A DNA stretch of 64,000 bases from positions 2,542,001 to 2,606,000 of the forward strand of contig NZ_CP014504.1 of the NCBI RefSeq assembly GCF_001590605.1, written 5' to 3'. The translations under genes were made by a program, and so were the position numbers. How positions within the stretch are numbered: position 1 is the stretch's first letter; every line of letters begins with the position of its first letter. Source of the stretch: Pedobacter cryoconitis. GTDB taxonomy: Bacteria; Bacteroidota; Bacteroidia; Sphingobacteriales; Sphingobacteriaceae. The notes beneath the pieces are model-generated. The model did not search any database. It was given only the letters and a program-made list of their open reading frames with translations, and was not told the DNA's origin. This document shows, one piece after another, positions 17,959 through 27,247 of the stretch.

Positions 17959-18122
17959 AAGACTTCAGAGGAAAACTTTCGGCAGACTCGCCAAAAGCTA
18001 TCAGATTTTGCGAAATTGTAAGCCCTTCGACTGACAATCGAACACAAGTTACCGACATTCGGATACGTTTATGCTTATCGTATTCCCAATCTTTTGTAGT
18101 CTAACTTATCACGTATGTAAAG

Positions 18123-18187
18123 ATGAAAGTAACACTAATAACAGGTGCATCAGGGGAATTGGAGAAGCCATTGCAGTAAGATTTAAC
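18123..18187 (+). pseudogene. 5' fragment of a short-chain dehydrogenase gene
   Basis: The ATG at 18123 opens with MKVTLITGASG, the Rossmann glycine-rich start of SDR oxidoreductases. The frame then shifts. One extra G after GCATCAGGGG would restore GGIGEAIAVRFN, giving TGASGGIGEA, the complete SDR cofactor motif (TGxxxGIG). The coding similarity stops at about 18187, exactly where the convergent NRPS gene ends. This is therefore a truncated, frameshifted gene start of about 22 codons. A promoter-like TTTTG (about 18091) and TATGTAAAG (near 18113-18121) precede it. It marks the left edge of the NRPS cluster. Confidence 0.65.
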
Positions 18188-21100
18188 TAAAAATCAAAGT
18201 CTATGTCAATACCTTTGTTTTTTTCAATCTCCAGTACAATATCATAAGTGCTGATAAACTGATCAGGATTGCTGGTAAGCTGAGGAATCAGCATTAAAAA
18301 CTTTTCCCAAATCAGGTGGATAGTTTCAGGTTCGTACAAACTGGCATCATAATCAACTTCACAGCTTATTTTTCCAGGTCCTTCATAAAAATTAAAGGTC
18401 ATCGGTAATCTGGCCACAATTTCTTCCTGCGCAAGCAATTGCAGGGAAAAATCACCATACTGGATGTGCTCCTGGATTAAGAACCCCGGATCCTGGAAAA
18501 CCAGGACAATATCAAAATAACTATTGCCGGTTACTTCAGGAATTACGTCCTGATGCTCATCAATCAGTAATAAAGTATGGTGTGTATTTTCAACCAGCGC
18601 TCTAAAATTATACTCAGGGGCTATAACTGTACGGACAGGTAAGGTTTTAACGAACATCCCAATTTTCTGGTCCAGTTCAAATACGTTTCTTCCACTAAAA
18701 ACTGTTCCAACACAAAAATCCTGTAAACCTGTATCTTTAAAAATCAGCAGGTTAAAAGTCGCAAACAACATGGAAAAAATTGTTGAATTATAAGTGGCTG
18801 CACTCTTTTTTAAATCGTCCAGTACATTTCCTGAAAGCTCATAGGTCACCCTTCTCCCCTTTGAACTGCCATTTTCCAAAAAGTCTTTTTGAAAAATCCC
18901 TTTTCTTTGATAACCTGACAAATAATCATTCCAGAACTCCTGATGATCAAGTTGCGTTGTAATCCTGTTATTGTACCATTCAGCATAATCTTTAAATTGA
19001 ATTTCAGGCTCAACAGGCGTAATACCATTCAGGGCATGGAGAAAATCCTTCACAAAAAACTTAAAGGAGATACCATCCATAATCAGATGGTGAGTAAGAA
19101 ATATTAAACCGCTTTCCCCTGTCACTTTATTTACTACACCAATTTTTAACAGTAAATCATTAGCAAGATCAAATTCATATTCTACATAGGCTTTGATCAG
19201 CATTGCCGCCTCTTCTGCCGATACAGCATCATTTACATGAACTTCAAATTTCAGCCTGTCTATATCCTGTATATTTTGATACACTTCCCCATTAATTTCT
19301 TTGAAATTAGTTCTTAGGATTTCATGCTTGCCGATTAAACTGAGTATTGCCTGCTCAATTTTTACTTTATCCGGAATTCCATTAATCTTAAAAATGGCGC
19401 TCATATTATAGGCCACCAGCAAATCTGTGTTCAAACAGGCCTGCCAGATACTCTGTTGTGCAGGAGTTGATTTATAATATGTCTTCTCTGATGCCTTTTC
19501 TATGCTATGGATTATTGCAGGATTTAAACTATCAATATATTTTCCCAGTAAAGAAATACTGGGCTTCGTAAAAACATCCTTCATGGTAAGCCGGATGTTA
19601 AATATCCGGTAGATAGCGGATGTCATTTGCACAGCCATCAGAGAATGTCCGCCCAAAGAAAAGAAGTTATCATGGATATTCATCAGCCGATCAAGATTCA
19701 ATTCTTCCTTCCAGATTTTTAAAAGCTTTTCCTCCGTGGCTGTTTTGATACCAGTATCAATTATGGCTGTAGCAGGCAGCTCAAACTTCATCGCTAACAG
19801 CGCTTTTCTATCTATTTTCTGATTAGCTGTGAGCGGGAAGCTTTCCACCTGAACAAATACCTCAGGTATCATATAGCCTGGCAGATAATTTTGTAAAAAT
19901 TCTTTAGCCAGGGGAACGATATTGTCAGCTGTCTGTTTTGGGATATAAGCAACCAGTACACCTGTTGAACTATTCAGTTCAGCGCTTAAGATAACGGTAT
20001 TATCACATTTCAAAAATCTGTTCAGCTGAGTTTCAATCTCTCCTGGCTCAATTCTGTAACCTCTTATTTTTAACTGGTAATCATTTCTTCCACAAAATTC
20101 AATTTCTCCTTCAGTAGTCCATTTGCCCAGGTCTCCGGTTTCATAAAGCTGATCGCCTGGAATAAATGGACTCGATATAAATTTAGCTGCGGTCAATTCT
20201 TCATTTTGACAATAACCTTTACTCAAGCCGGGGCCTCCGATAAAAATCCTGCCAATAGTTCCTGCAGGTACAATTTGCAGCTCATGGTCTACAATATAAA
20301 ACCGCATATTAGAGATAGGCCTTCCAATATTCGAAGCTTGGTCAGGCCGTTCAATTTTTTTCAGGGCAGACCAGACAGTTGTTTCTGTAGGGCCATACAT
20401 ATTCCACAATTCCGCAACGTTTGAAAGTAGTTTTTCAACCAGCGCTTTGCTTAATTGATCACCGCCACAAAGAATTCTTACCGCTTTATCGCCTTCCCAG
20501 CCTGCATTAAAAATCAATTGGAAAAAGCCAGGCGTAGCCTGAAGAACCGTTGGTTTTACCCTCCTTATTTCTGCCAGTAATTTTTGAGGTTCAGCAAGAA
20601 CCTCTTTTTTCACCACATAAGCTGTTCCACCTGAAATTAAAGGGCCAAAAAATTCAAGAATTGAGATATCAAAGGAAATTGTCGTGATTGAGAATACCAG
20701 GTCAGCAGGAGATAAACCAGGTTTTCTACGCATGCTTATTAAAAAATTCGCTAAAGAGTTATGCCTGATTTCTACCCCTTTAGGACGACCAGTAGATCCG
20801 GAAGTATAAATAATATAAGCACTGTCTGCAGCTTTCGCCCGATTGATCTTTAATTGTTCTGGCGTAGTATAGGCAAAAACATCAGCGATATGAATCCGCT
20901 TGACATCCGCTATAGTTATCGCATCATTTTCACAAATAATTGTTTTTGCTTTACAATTTTCTACAATAAATGCAATCCTGTCTTCGGGGAAATCAGGATC
21001 AATGGGAACATATGATTTACCTGCTTTGAATATACCCATCAATAATACCGGCAAGTCAGCAGAGCGGTTCACTAAAATGGCAATAGCTTCATTGCCCTCT

Positions 21101-22599
21101 CCCAATTGCGCCAGAAGCCAGGCAGCAATAGCATTTGATTTTTGTGAAGCTTCGAGGTAGGTATATTCTTTCAATGAATCTCTTACTACAACATGATCCG
21201 GATCATTTTCGACTTGCTCTTCAAAGAGATCCACAACTGTCTGAGCTGAAGGATAGGGATAAGCCGTCTGATTCAGCCCGGTAATCAAAAATTCCTTTTC
21301 CGCAATACCAAGAAAATCAAGCTTGCTCAGTTTTTTATGGGGATTTGCTAAAATGTCTTCAAGCAGGAATTGAAAATGAGTTATAAAATTTGTGACTTGT
21401 GTGCCTTCAAAATATTCAAGGCTATAATCAAAGTCAATCCTCACATCTTCTGCATTGTCAAATTCACGGACATATAAAGCCAGCGCTACTCTTTCTGCCT
21501 GGTGAGTTAATGGAACGACATGTGTAAGGGTATGCTTAAAATGTACAGAATAGTCCTGTTTTTCATAAGATAAGGTGATATCGAAAAGCTTTTGCTCCTG
21601 ATCAAATAAGTTTAGTTCCTGGATGAGCTTACCCAGGGGAAATCTTTGATGCCGGTAATCCTGTTTTAACTCCTGCCTGATATTGCTGACCAGCGCTGCA
21701 AAGGAATCTTCAAAATCAAGGTTAATCCTCAGGGGTATTATGCCGGTGAATAAACCAGCTGTTTTTTTAAAAGCAGCTCCAGAGCGGTTTAACATAGGTA
21801 TGCCCACAGCAAAATCGCTGATACTTTTTATCCTGCCAAAATAAGTATAGGCAATTGCCAGCAAAAGATGAAAAGTGGTAGCCTGCAGCTGAACAGCCAG
21901 TTCATTTAGCTGATCATACTGTGCACGTTTTATCAACCATTCTTTTCTTCTGCTCCCCTCCTTTTTCGGTTGGCTATTATTTTTGACAAATACGTTTTCA
22001 GGTAAAGCAGAGAACTTCGCAGTCCAGTAAGATTTATCCAGCTGATAGGTTTCACTGGCACGGTATTTTGCATCATCTTTGGCAAATTCCGTATAAGAAT
22101 AGGGATAAACAGACTGAATAGTCCCATGACTGCTCAATTCATTGTAGTTTTGCACCAGCCGGCGAAACATCAATGAAGTTCCCCAGCCATCTGTAATCAA
22201 ATGATGGTATACAGAAAATAAATAATGAAAATCATCTGCTATTTTTAACAGGATAATTTTGTGTAAAAAAGTCTGGTCGTTAAGTCTGAACGGTTCAAGA
22301 AAACGAGACTGCATGTAGGAAATCGCATCGTTTACAGGATCTGCATGGAAAGAAAAATCTATCAATTCAAGATCGGCGGTATCAGTATCCAGGATACAAA
22401 ATTCAGGTGAATCATTTTTAACCGTTAATACACTACGACAAATATCGTGTTGACTGATCATTCCAATATATGCTTTATTGAAGGCGGCGAAGTCTATTTT
22501 ACCCCTTATTTCAGTGCGGGCACCTATATTATAAACGGGTCTGTCAGGATAAAGCAATTGCTCAAAATAAATATCTTCCTGTGGTAAAGTTAATCTCAT
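18187..22599 (-). CDS. NRPS, C-A-T-C
   Basis: A 1470-residue synthetase. The N-terminal condensation (C) domain, about 1-430, has HHLITDG. The adenylation (A) domain (about 455-940) has IIYTSGSTGRPKG, MYGPTETT and GDLGKW. The carrier (T) domain carries the phosphopantetheine Ser in FFSLGGHSLM (about 980). A second C domain (about 1040-1460) has HHLIMDG. There is no thioesterase. By hand alignment the specificity residues read D-I-L-Q-I-C-M-V-W-K, close to the published glycine code DILQLGLIWK. The gene is last in the operon, after the thioesterase-bearing NRPS. A terminal C domain needs a following A-T protein, so this enzyme may act at the start of the line, or on a side branch. It starts 52 bp after the FAD oxidase gene and ends at the SDR remnant. 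Confidence 0.9.
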   Translation of the reverse strand: MRLTLPQEDIYFEQLLYPDRPVYNIGARTEIRGKIDFAAFNKAYIGMISQHDICRSVLTVKNDSPEFCILDTDTADLELIDFSFHADPVNDAISYMQSRFLEPFRLNDQTFLHKIILLKIADDFHYLFSVYHHLITDGWGTSLMFRRLVQNYNELSSHGTIQSVYPYSYTEFAKDDAKYRASETYQLDKSYWTAKFSALPENVFVKNNSQPKKEGSRRKEWLIKRAQYDQLNELAVQLQATTFHLLLAIAYTYFGRIKSISDFAVGIPMLNRSGAAFKKTAGLFTGIIPLRINLDFEDSFAALVSNIRQELKQDYRHQRFPLGKLIQELNLFDQEQKLFDITLSYEKQDYSVHFKHTLTHVVPLTHQAERVALALYVREFDNAEDVRIDFDYSLEYFEGTQVTNFITHFQFLLEDILANPHKKLSKLDFLGIAEKEFLITGLNQTAYPYPSAQTVVDLFEEQVENDPDHVVVRDSLKEYTYLEASQKSNAIAAWLLAQLGEGNEAIAILVNRSADLPVLLMGIFKAGKSYVPIDPDFPEDRIAFIVENCKAKTIICENDAITIADVKRIHIADVFAYTTPEQLKINRAKAADSAYIIYTSGSTGRPKGVEIRHNSLANFLISMRRKPGLSPADLVFSITTISFDISILEFFGPLISGGTAYVVKKEVLAEPQKLLAEIRRVKPTVLQATPGFFQLIFNAGWEGDKAVRILCGGDQLSKALVEKLLSNVAELWNMYGPTETTVWSALKKIERPDQASNIGRPISNMRFYIVDHELQIVPAGTIGRIFIGGPGLSKGYCQNEELTAAKFISSPFIPGDQLYETGDLGKWTTEGEIEFCGRNDYQLKIRGYRIEPGEIETQLNRFLKCDNTVILSAELNSSTGVLVAYIPKQTADNIVPLAKEFLQNYLPGYMIPEVFVQVESFPLTANQKIDRKALLAMKFELPATAIIDTGIKTATEEKLLKIWKEELNLDRLMNIHDNFFSLGGHSLMAVQMTSAIYRIFNIRLTMKDVFTKPSISLLGKYIDSLNPAIIHSIEKASEKTYYKSTPAQQSIWQACLNTDLLVAYNMSAIFKINGIPDKVKIEQAILSLIGKHEILRTNFKEINGEVYQNIQDIDRLKFEVHVNDAVSAEEAAMLIKAYVEYEFDLANDLLLKIGVVNKVTGESGLIFLTHHLIMDGISFKFFVKDFLHALNGITPVEPEIQFKDYAEWYNNRITTQLDHQEFWNDYLSGYQRKGIFQKDFLENGSSKGRRVTYELSGNVLDDLKKSAATYNSTIFSMLFATFNLLIFKDTGLQDFCVGTVFSGRNVFELDQKIGMFVKTLPVRTVIAPEYNFRALVENTHHTLLLIDEHQDVIPEVTGNSYFDIVLVFQDPGFLIQEHIQYGDFSLQLLAQEEIVARLPMTFNFYEGPGKISCEVDYDASLYEPETIHLIWEKFLMLIPQLTSNPDQFISTYDIVLEIEKNKGIDIDFDF

Positions 22600-22616
22600 C
22601 CTGTTGTAGCTTGTTC

Positions 22617-22660
22617 GTTAGAATATCTTATTTGTTAGAATATGTTACTCGTTAGAATAT
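22617..22660. repeat. 17-bp direct repeat, three copies, over a stop codon
   Basis: GTTAGAATAT occurs at 22617-22626, 22634-22643 and 22651-22660, exactly 17 bp apart. On the minus strand each copy is ATATTCTAAC. The first copy on that strand carries the TAA stop of the FAD oxidase gene; the other two fill the gap to the next NRPS gene. It looks like slippage duplication of the gene end. Confidence 0.75.
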
Positions 22661-24037
22661 ATTGCCCGAATTCATAATATGGTTAGGGTCTAAAAGCTGC
22701 TTAATGTCTTTCATCAGCTTGATTTTTGTATTTTCATTAAAGCGTGAATAAACTTCCCGGTTGTAAGTACCAATACCGTGCTCACCGGAAATTTCCCCGC
22801 CAAGCCGGACTGCTGCTTCAAATAATAAGTCTGCACATTCATTGATGACCGCTTTCCATCTTTGCGCATCCATATTTTTATCCCTGAAAACATTGATATG
22901 AAAATTCCCATCTCCAATATGGGCAATCACAAGATATTGAAGCCCCATTTGGGTACATACCGAATCTATATGCTGATACATCAAGTCTATGTGCGACCTG
23001 AGTACGACGAGGTCAAAGTCTTTAAATTCACCGGTACTTACAGCAACCGACCCGATATTTTTCCTGAATTCCCACAAACGGGAAATTTCGGCTGGTGTCT
23101 GAGCCACAAAAATTTCTTCCTTAGTATATTCACCAAGCATTTCAGCCCAATTGAGCAGTATAGCCGATCCATGGGATTCTTGATCAGCTTCAAATTCAAT
23201 CCACAGCAATCCCTGGGTATCTTCACTGATCGCATACCTTTTCTCCATTGCACCAGCAGCTAATCTGAACCCATTTTTATCCATAAACTCTAGTCCGGAT
23301 GGATTAAAGCCAGAGCGGAAGAGCTTTTTAACAAAACTGAATAGTCTTTCTGAAGACAAAAACGGCACGAGTATGAGGATTTCATGCTGTGGGGTAACCA
23401 ACTGTATAACCGCCTTGGTGATAATGCCAAGTGTCCCCTCACTGCCTGTAAAAAGCTGAGTCAGGTTATAGCCGGAAGCATTTTTTCTTACATTTTTCCC
23501 TGTCCATAGTATCTCTCCATTAGGAAGTACAACCTCCAGATTGAGCACATAGTTTTTTGTAGGGCCATATTTTACTGATTTCGGGCTTCCGCTTGATACG
23601 GCTATATTTCCCCCAATCAAACTGCCATAAGCGCTGCTGATGTTCTGAGGAAATTTAAGCCCGGCCTCCAATACGCTTTTTTCCAACTCCAGCGTATTTA
23701 CACCTGCCTCCAGAATCACAAATCTATCTACCTGGTTAATCTCAAGAATGCGGTTAAGCCGCTCCATAGAAAGCACAATACTTTTTTGATCCGGTATCGA
23801 GCCACCACTAACTCCTGTTCCTCCCGATCTGACTATCACTCTGGTTTGGTGCAGGTTGCAAAACTTTAAAATCTCTGCAATCTCCTCCGCATTTCCTGGT
23901 TTGACAATACACAAGGATTTATAGGATTTACCCGAGCTGCAATCTTGTGTATAGCTAAATTGGGCTTCTGCGCTGATGATAATATTATGATTACCAACAA
24001 GAGCCGATAATGCAGCTATAGTTTCAGCATCTTTCAT
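22652..24037 (-). CDS. FAD-linked 2-hydroxyacid oxidase/dehydrogenase (GlcD type)
   Basis: A 461-residue flavoenzyme of the FAD-binding PCMH plus FAD-oxidase C-terminal family (GlcD, D-lactate and D-2-hydroxyglutarate dehydrogenases). The FAD-binding half has RSGGTGVSGGSIP and the GSLIGGNIAVSSGS region. The C-terminal half has HIGDGNFHINVF (metal- and substrate-binding His residues) and ends with GGEISGEHGIG. Its length is normal. The gene lies 5 bp after the HPPD/HmaS-like gene and near an aminotransferase. I infer that it oxidises 4-hydroxymandelate to 4-hydroxybenzoylformate for hydroxyphenylglycine synthesis. Actinobacterial pathways use an FMN enzyme of another family (Hmo) for this step, so this would be a functional replacement. 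A general 2-hydroxyacid dehydrogenase role cannot be excluded. Confidence 0.85.
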   Translation of the reverse strand: MKDAETIAALSALVGNHNIIISAEAQFSYTQDCSSGKSYKSLCIVKPGNAEEIAEILKFCNLHQTRVIVRSGGTGVSGGSIPDQKSIVLSMERLNRILEINQVDRFVILEAGVNTLELEKSVLEAGLKFPQNISSAYGSLIGGNIAVSSGSPKSVKYGPTKNYVLNLEVVLPNGEILWTGKNVRKNASGYNLTQLFTGSEGTLGIITKAVIQLVTPQHEILILVPFLSSERLFSFVKKLFRSGFNPSGLEFMDKNGFRLAAGAMEKRYAISEDTQGLLWIEFEADQESHGSAILLNWAEMLGEYTKEEIFVAQTPAEISRLWEFRKNIGSVAVSTGEFKDFDLVVLRSHIDLMYQHIDSVCTQMGLQYLVIAHIGDGNFHINVFRDKNMDAQRWKAVINECADLLFEAAVRLGGEISGEHGIGTYNREVYSRFNENTKIKLMKDIKQLLDPNHIMNSGNIF

Positions 24038-24042
24038 TCATA

Positions 24043-25161
24043 CTAGTTTAAGGTCAGTTTTTTTTCTCTTTCAACGGCTTCAAACAAAGCTTTAATATTA
24101 TCAAGACCAAAGCCTTCATAATTATTGACGCGCTGTATGATTTCGTAAAAAAAAGTTGGTCTGTCACCAATTGGTGTAGTAAAAACCTGAAGGAGTAGAG
24201 AATCGCCTATAATATCACATAAAACGCCGTATTTCTTAAATTTAGCGACATCAAGTGCCGGATATTTCTCTTTTAGTTCTGTATAATAAGAATCCGGATA
24301 CGAGGAGAATCTAACGCCGTTTTTTCTGAGTACCTCAACTGTGTTGAATATGTTGGAGGATGTAAAAGCAACATGCTGAATTCCTGAACCGTAATTTTTA
24401 TCCAGGAACAACTGTACCTGTGTACTTTTATGCCGGTCGGGTTCTACCAGGACATTATTCATTTGCTTGCCTTCAGTCTGTAAGACTTTAAGCAACATCC
24501 CGATTTTTTCCTCTTCTCCATTTTGTCTATGGTCAAAACATTTGACTGTTTTAGATTGAAAAATAGTATTGAAATAACGCTCCCACATACTCATCTCATT
24601 AATCCTCATTGCACTGGCAATGTGGTCAATTCCGGTCAGGCAGGAATCCTCTTCATTAAAATCCCAATCCTCTTCTACCGGTTTATAACCAGGCAGAAAT
24701 ATGCCGTTATACTCAGAAGTATCCACAAACATGATTTCATTGTCATCAAATATTTTGATTGAAGCGGTGACCACCTTTCCATTACTATCAGTTACGGTTG
24801 AAGGAAATTTGACAGGAATTGCCCCCTTTCCTAGTATATCAACATAAAAATCATCAATATTTTTAATCGCAATCCCTATCCTTTTTATTCCATTTCCATG
24901 CAGGTCTACAAAAGAGACGATGTCGTGTGAACTCGGTTGTGAGGCTGCGGTGATCACGATTTTAATATTATTCTTAACTAAATAATAAGAACATTTTTCC
25001 TGCTGTCCTTTTTCTGGCCCATAATAGGCCATCACTTTGAAGCCTAATGCTTTTACATGCCAGTAAACAACCATTTTAGCCATTCCAACATAGTACTCTA
25101 TAAAATCATATTCTACATTTAGAAAATCCGATTCAATTAATTCGTCTTTATACATATTCAA
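24043..25161 (-). CDS. 4-hydroxymandelate synthase / HPPD-family dioxygenase
   Basis: A 372-residue enzyme of the 4-hydroxyphenylpyruvate dioxygenase (HPPD) fold, with two vicinal-oxygen-chelate domains. The Fe(II) ligands are visible as His180 (GIDHIA), His263 (GIQHVAF) and Glu340 (FFYEIIQR). The C-terminal GFGLDNIKALFEAVERE is the family's lid helix. HPPD (homogentisate formation) and 4-hydroxymandelate synthase (HmaS) share this fold and substrate and differ in few active-site residues. The setting inside an NRPS operon, with a 2-hydroxyacid oxidase 5 bp downstream and an aminotransferase nearby, favours the HmaS role, the first step of hydroxyphenylglycine synthesis. A housekeeping HPPD would normally sit with homogentisate or tyrosine-degradation genes, which are absent here. 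Confidence 0.82.
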   Translation of the reverse strand: MNMYKDELIESDFLNVEYDFIEYYVGMAKMVVYWHVKALGFKVMAYYGPEKGQQEKCSYYLVKNNIKIVITAASQPSSHDIVSFVDLHGNGIKRIGIAIKNIDDFYVDILGKGAIPVKFPSTVTDSNGKVVTASIKIFDDNEIMFVDTSEYNGIFLPGYKPVEEDWDFNEEDSCLTGIDHIASAMRINEMSMWERYFNTIFQSKTVKCFDHRQNGEEEKIGMLLKVLQTEGKQMNNVLVEPDRHKSTQVQLFLDKNYGSGIQHVAFTSSNIFNTVEVLRKNGVRFSSYPDSYYTELKEKYPALDVAKFKKYGVLCDIIGDSLLLQVFTTPIGDRPTFFYEIIQRVNNYEGFGLDNIKALFEAVEREKKLTLN

Positions 25162-25206
25162 GGTTAAAAGGGCTGATTTTCATTTTTTGATGAATTCAGA
25201 GATGAT

Positions 25207-27075
25207 TTATTGTACTGTTAATTGTGGTAAAACAATTTTGCTTCCCGAATAAATCCGGTGATTTGCTTTTACAAAATCACTATCCTCGGCTTTAAAAATA
25301 TTTGGCACATAATTCTGTGGATTTCTGTCAAACATCGGGAATAGACTGCTCTGAATCTGAACCATGATTTTATGCCCTTTTTTGAAAGTATGGTTGATAT
25401 TCAGCAGTTCTACATTTACATTGGTCACTACGCCAGGTACAAAAGGTTTTGGCGCAGAAAAATCATCCCGGTAACGTCCGCGGATATAACCACTTCTGAT
25501 CATTTGCTGGTAACCATTCATTTTAATTCCGGGCTTGTCGGTTTTCTGAGGCTTCAGGTCCATTGGTAAAACATCGATTAATTTGACAATGATATCTGCA
25601 TCAGTATGATCCGTTGAGAATTTAAGCAAAGCTTCAATCTTTCCGGTAATCGTTAAATCATCTGCTAGTGCTTCGGTAGAAAAAGTAAGCACATCCGGTC
25701 TTTTATAGGCAAACCGCTGGTCATCAGTCATAAAACTCTTCGCCACAAAAAGGTTATAATTATCCTGTTCAATGTAAGGAACAGGTTTTTTAGGATCACT
25801 CAGGTATTCGAAAAACACATCTTTTTGTCCCCCTCCCGGATCTTGGGCTGCCAGCTTTTCATCTGAGGAAAAGAAGAAATCTTTTTCAACTGTTTTCGGC
25901 AACTTTTCATAGTAAGCCCATTCCTTTTTCCCAGTATCAAAAAATGAGATGTTAGCCAGAGGCTGCTGAGTTTTATGGTTAAGATAATGTTCAAAAAAAT
26001 CGAACTCTTCCTTTAAATAACCACTATTGATATTCCGTCCATAATAAATATTGCCCACATAAGTTAAACTATCATTATGAACATAATCACCATGGCTCCA
26101 GGGACCTACAATATATTTGGTTGACTTCTTGTTATTTTTTGCTACTGCGTCATACGAATTTACAATACCATATAAATTTTGTTCATCATTCCATCCCCCG
26201 ACAATCAAAACCGGACAATTTATATCCTTGATATATTGAACGGTATTGTGTTCTTGCCTGGCCTTGTCATAATCAGGATGATTTTTAAGATATCTCCAGA
26301 AATAGTTTTTATCAGAAAGTAAATCTCCATAGTTCTTAAGCGCTCCTTTTTTCAGGAAAAATTCATAGCTGTCTTTATCCAGTTTATTCGCGTAGTTTTC
26401 ATAAAAAGAGAAATATTCCAAATTACGTTTCCACCATGGCCCTTCATTTCTGGCCGTTTTAGGGGTTCCAAACCAGTCTATAATTGGGGTATAGGCTAAA
26501 CTAAAAAGTCCATAACGTGTAAAATCCTCAAAATAATCATTGATAGAAGGTGCACCAATCTGGACTGCTTTGAGTGCAGGATGTCTGCTTAAACTCCCCA
26601 TTAAGGCTGTCCATCCTCTGTAAGAATTGCCATACATCCCAACATTTCCATTATTATTCTCTACATTCTTAATCAGCCAGTCCAGGGTGTCATAGGTGTC
26701 TGTAACGTCATCTGTTTTAATCTTATTTTTCTGACTGAATACAGGTTTCAAATTTATCATATCCTCTCCGTCACTCATTGATCTTCCTCTGATGTCCTGA
26801 TAAACAAAAATATAGCCCTTGCGAACCAATAAGTCATTATACATCAGTTCATCGGGCATTTCTTTACCATAAGGGTTGGAGCCATAGGGTGTTCTGGTTA
26901 ATAAAACAGGATATTTTACAGTATTATCTTTAGGCTGATAAATGGCGGTATACAATTCTACACCATCCCTTGTCTTAATATATACTTCCTTTTTTTTATA
27001 ATCTTTAACCGTAAAATCCTGTGCACTAAGGAAGTTACTGATCAGCATAAATAATAATAAAGTTCTTTGTCTCAT
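25207..27075 (-). CDS. CocE/S15 hydrolase, alpha-amino-acid ester hydrolase-like
   Basis: A 622-residue secreted enzyme with a signal peptide (MRQRTLLLFMLISNFLSAQ). The alpha/beta-hydrolase core has nucleophile Ser151 in GNSYRG, an acidic residue in VGGWNDEQNLYG, and the catalytic His in GPWSHGD. A jelly-roll C-terminal domain (GYIRGRYRDDFSAPKPF) is typical of CocE, X-Pro dipeptidyl peptidases and alpha-amino-acid ester hydrolases (AEH). The segment with NDYFEDFTRYG aligns with the AEH acidic cluster that binds a free alpha-amino group, though not all the acidic residues are kept. AEHs act on phenylglycine- and hydroxyphenylglycine-type acyl groups. Its place among the Hpg genes suggests maturation, deacylation or self-protection in the periplasm. 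The role is inferred. Confidence 0.85.
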   Translation of the reverse strand: MRQRTLLLFMLISNFLSAQDFTVKDYKKKEVYIKTRDGVELYTAIYQPKDNTVKYPVLLTRTPYGSNPYGKEMPDELMYNDLLVRKGYIFVYQDIRGRSMSDGEDMINLKPVFSQKNKIKTDDVTDTYDTLDWLIKNVENNNGNVGMYGNSYRGWTALMGSLSRHPALKAVQIGAPSINDYFEDFTRYGLFSLAYTPIIDWFGTPKTARNEGPWWKRNLEYFSFYENYANKLDKDSYEFFLKKGALKNYGDLLSDKNYFWRYLKNHPDYDKARQEHNTVQYIKDINCPVLIVGGWNDEQNLYGIVNSYDAVAKNNKKSTKYIVGPWSHGDYVHNDSLTYVGNIYYGRNINSGYLKEEFDFFEHYLNHKTQQPLANISFFDTGKKEWAYYEKLPKTVEKDFFFSSDEKLAAQDPGGGQKDVFFEYLSDPKKPVPYIEQDNYNLFVAKSFMTDDQRFAYKRPDVLTFSTEALADDLTITGKIEALLKFSTDHTDADIIVKLIDVLPMDLKPQKTDKPGIKMNGYQQMIRSGYIRGRYRDDFSAPKPFVPGVVTNVNVELLNINHTFKKGHKIMVQIQSSLFPMFDRNPQNYVPNIFKAEDSDFVKANHRIYSGSKIVLPQLTVQ

Positions 27076-27107
27076 GGTTGATATTTTCTTTTATTGTAAC
27101 ACAAGCA

Positions 27108-27136
27108 GTTATCCGATTTATAATATATCGGATAAC
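27108..27136. promoter_or_regulatory. 10-bp inverted repeat in the longest intra-operon gap
   Basis: GTTATCCGAT (27108-27117) and ATCGGATAAC (27127-27136) form a perfect 10-bp inverted repeat with a 9-nt AT spacer, 33 bp upstream of the S15 hydrolase start. No T-run follows in the direction of transcription. It is therefore more likely an operator or RNA-processing structure than a terminator. The surrounding 172-bp gap is the largest inside the cluster. Confidence 0.45.
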
Positions 27137-27247
27137 CATAAGCAATATAAATAAATTTTAAAAATAGTATTCATATTGAGCTATTAATTCCACTTTATTT
27201 ACAAAAGCATATCGTTTTTGATCGCTTTAATTTCAAAAATAAAATCA

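Noticed and set aside
17843..18034. Short open frame overlapping the end of the membrane protein gene
   Set aside because: It overlaps a better-supported gene in another frame and has no recognisable features.
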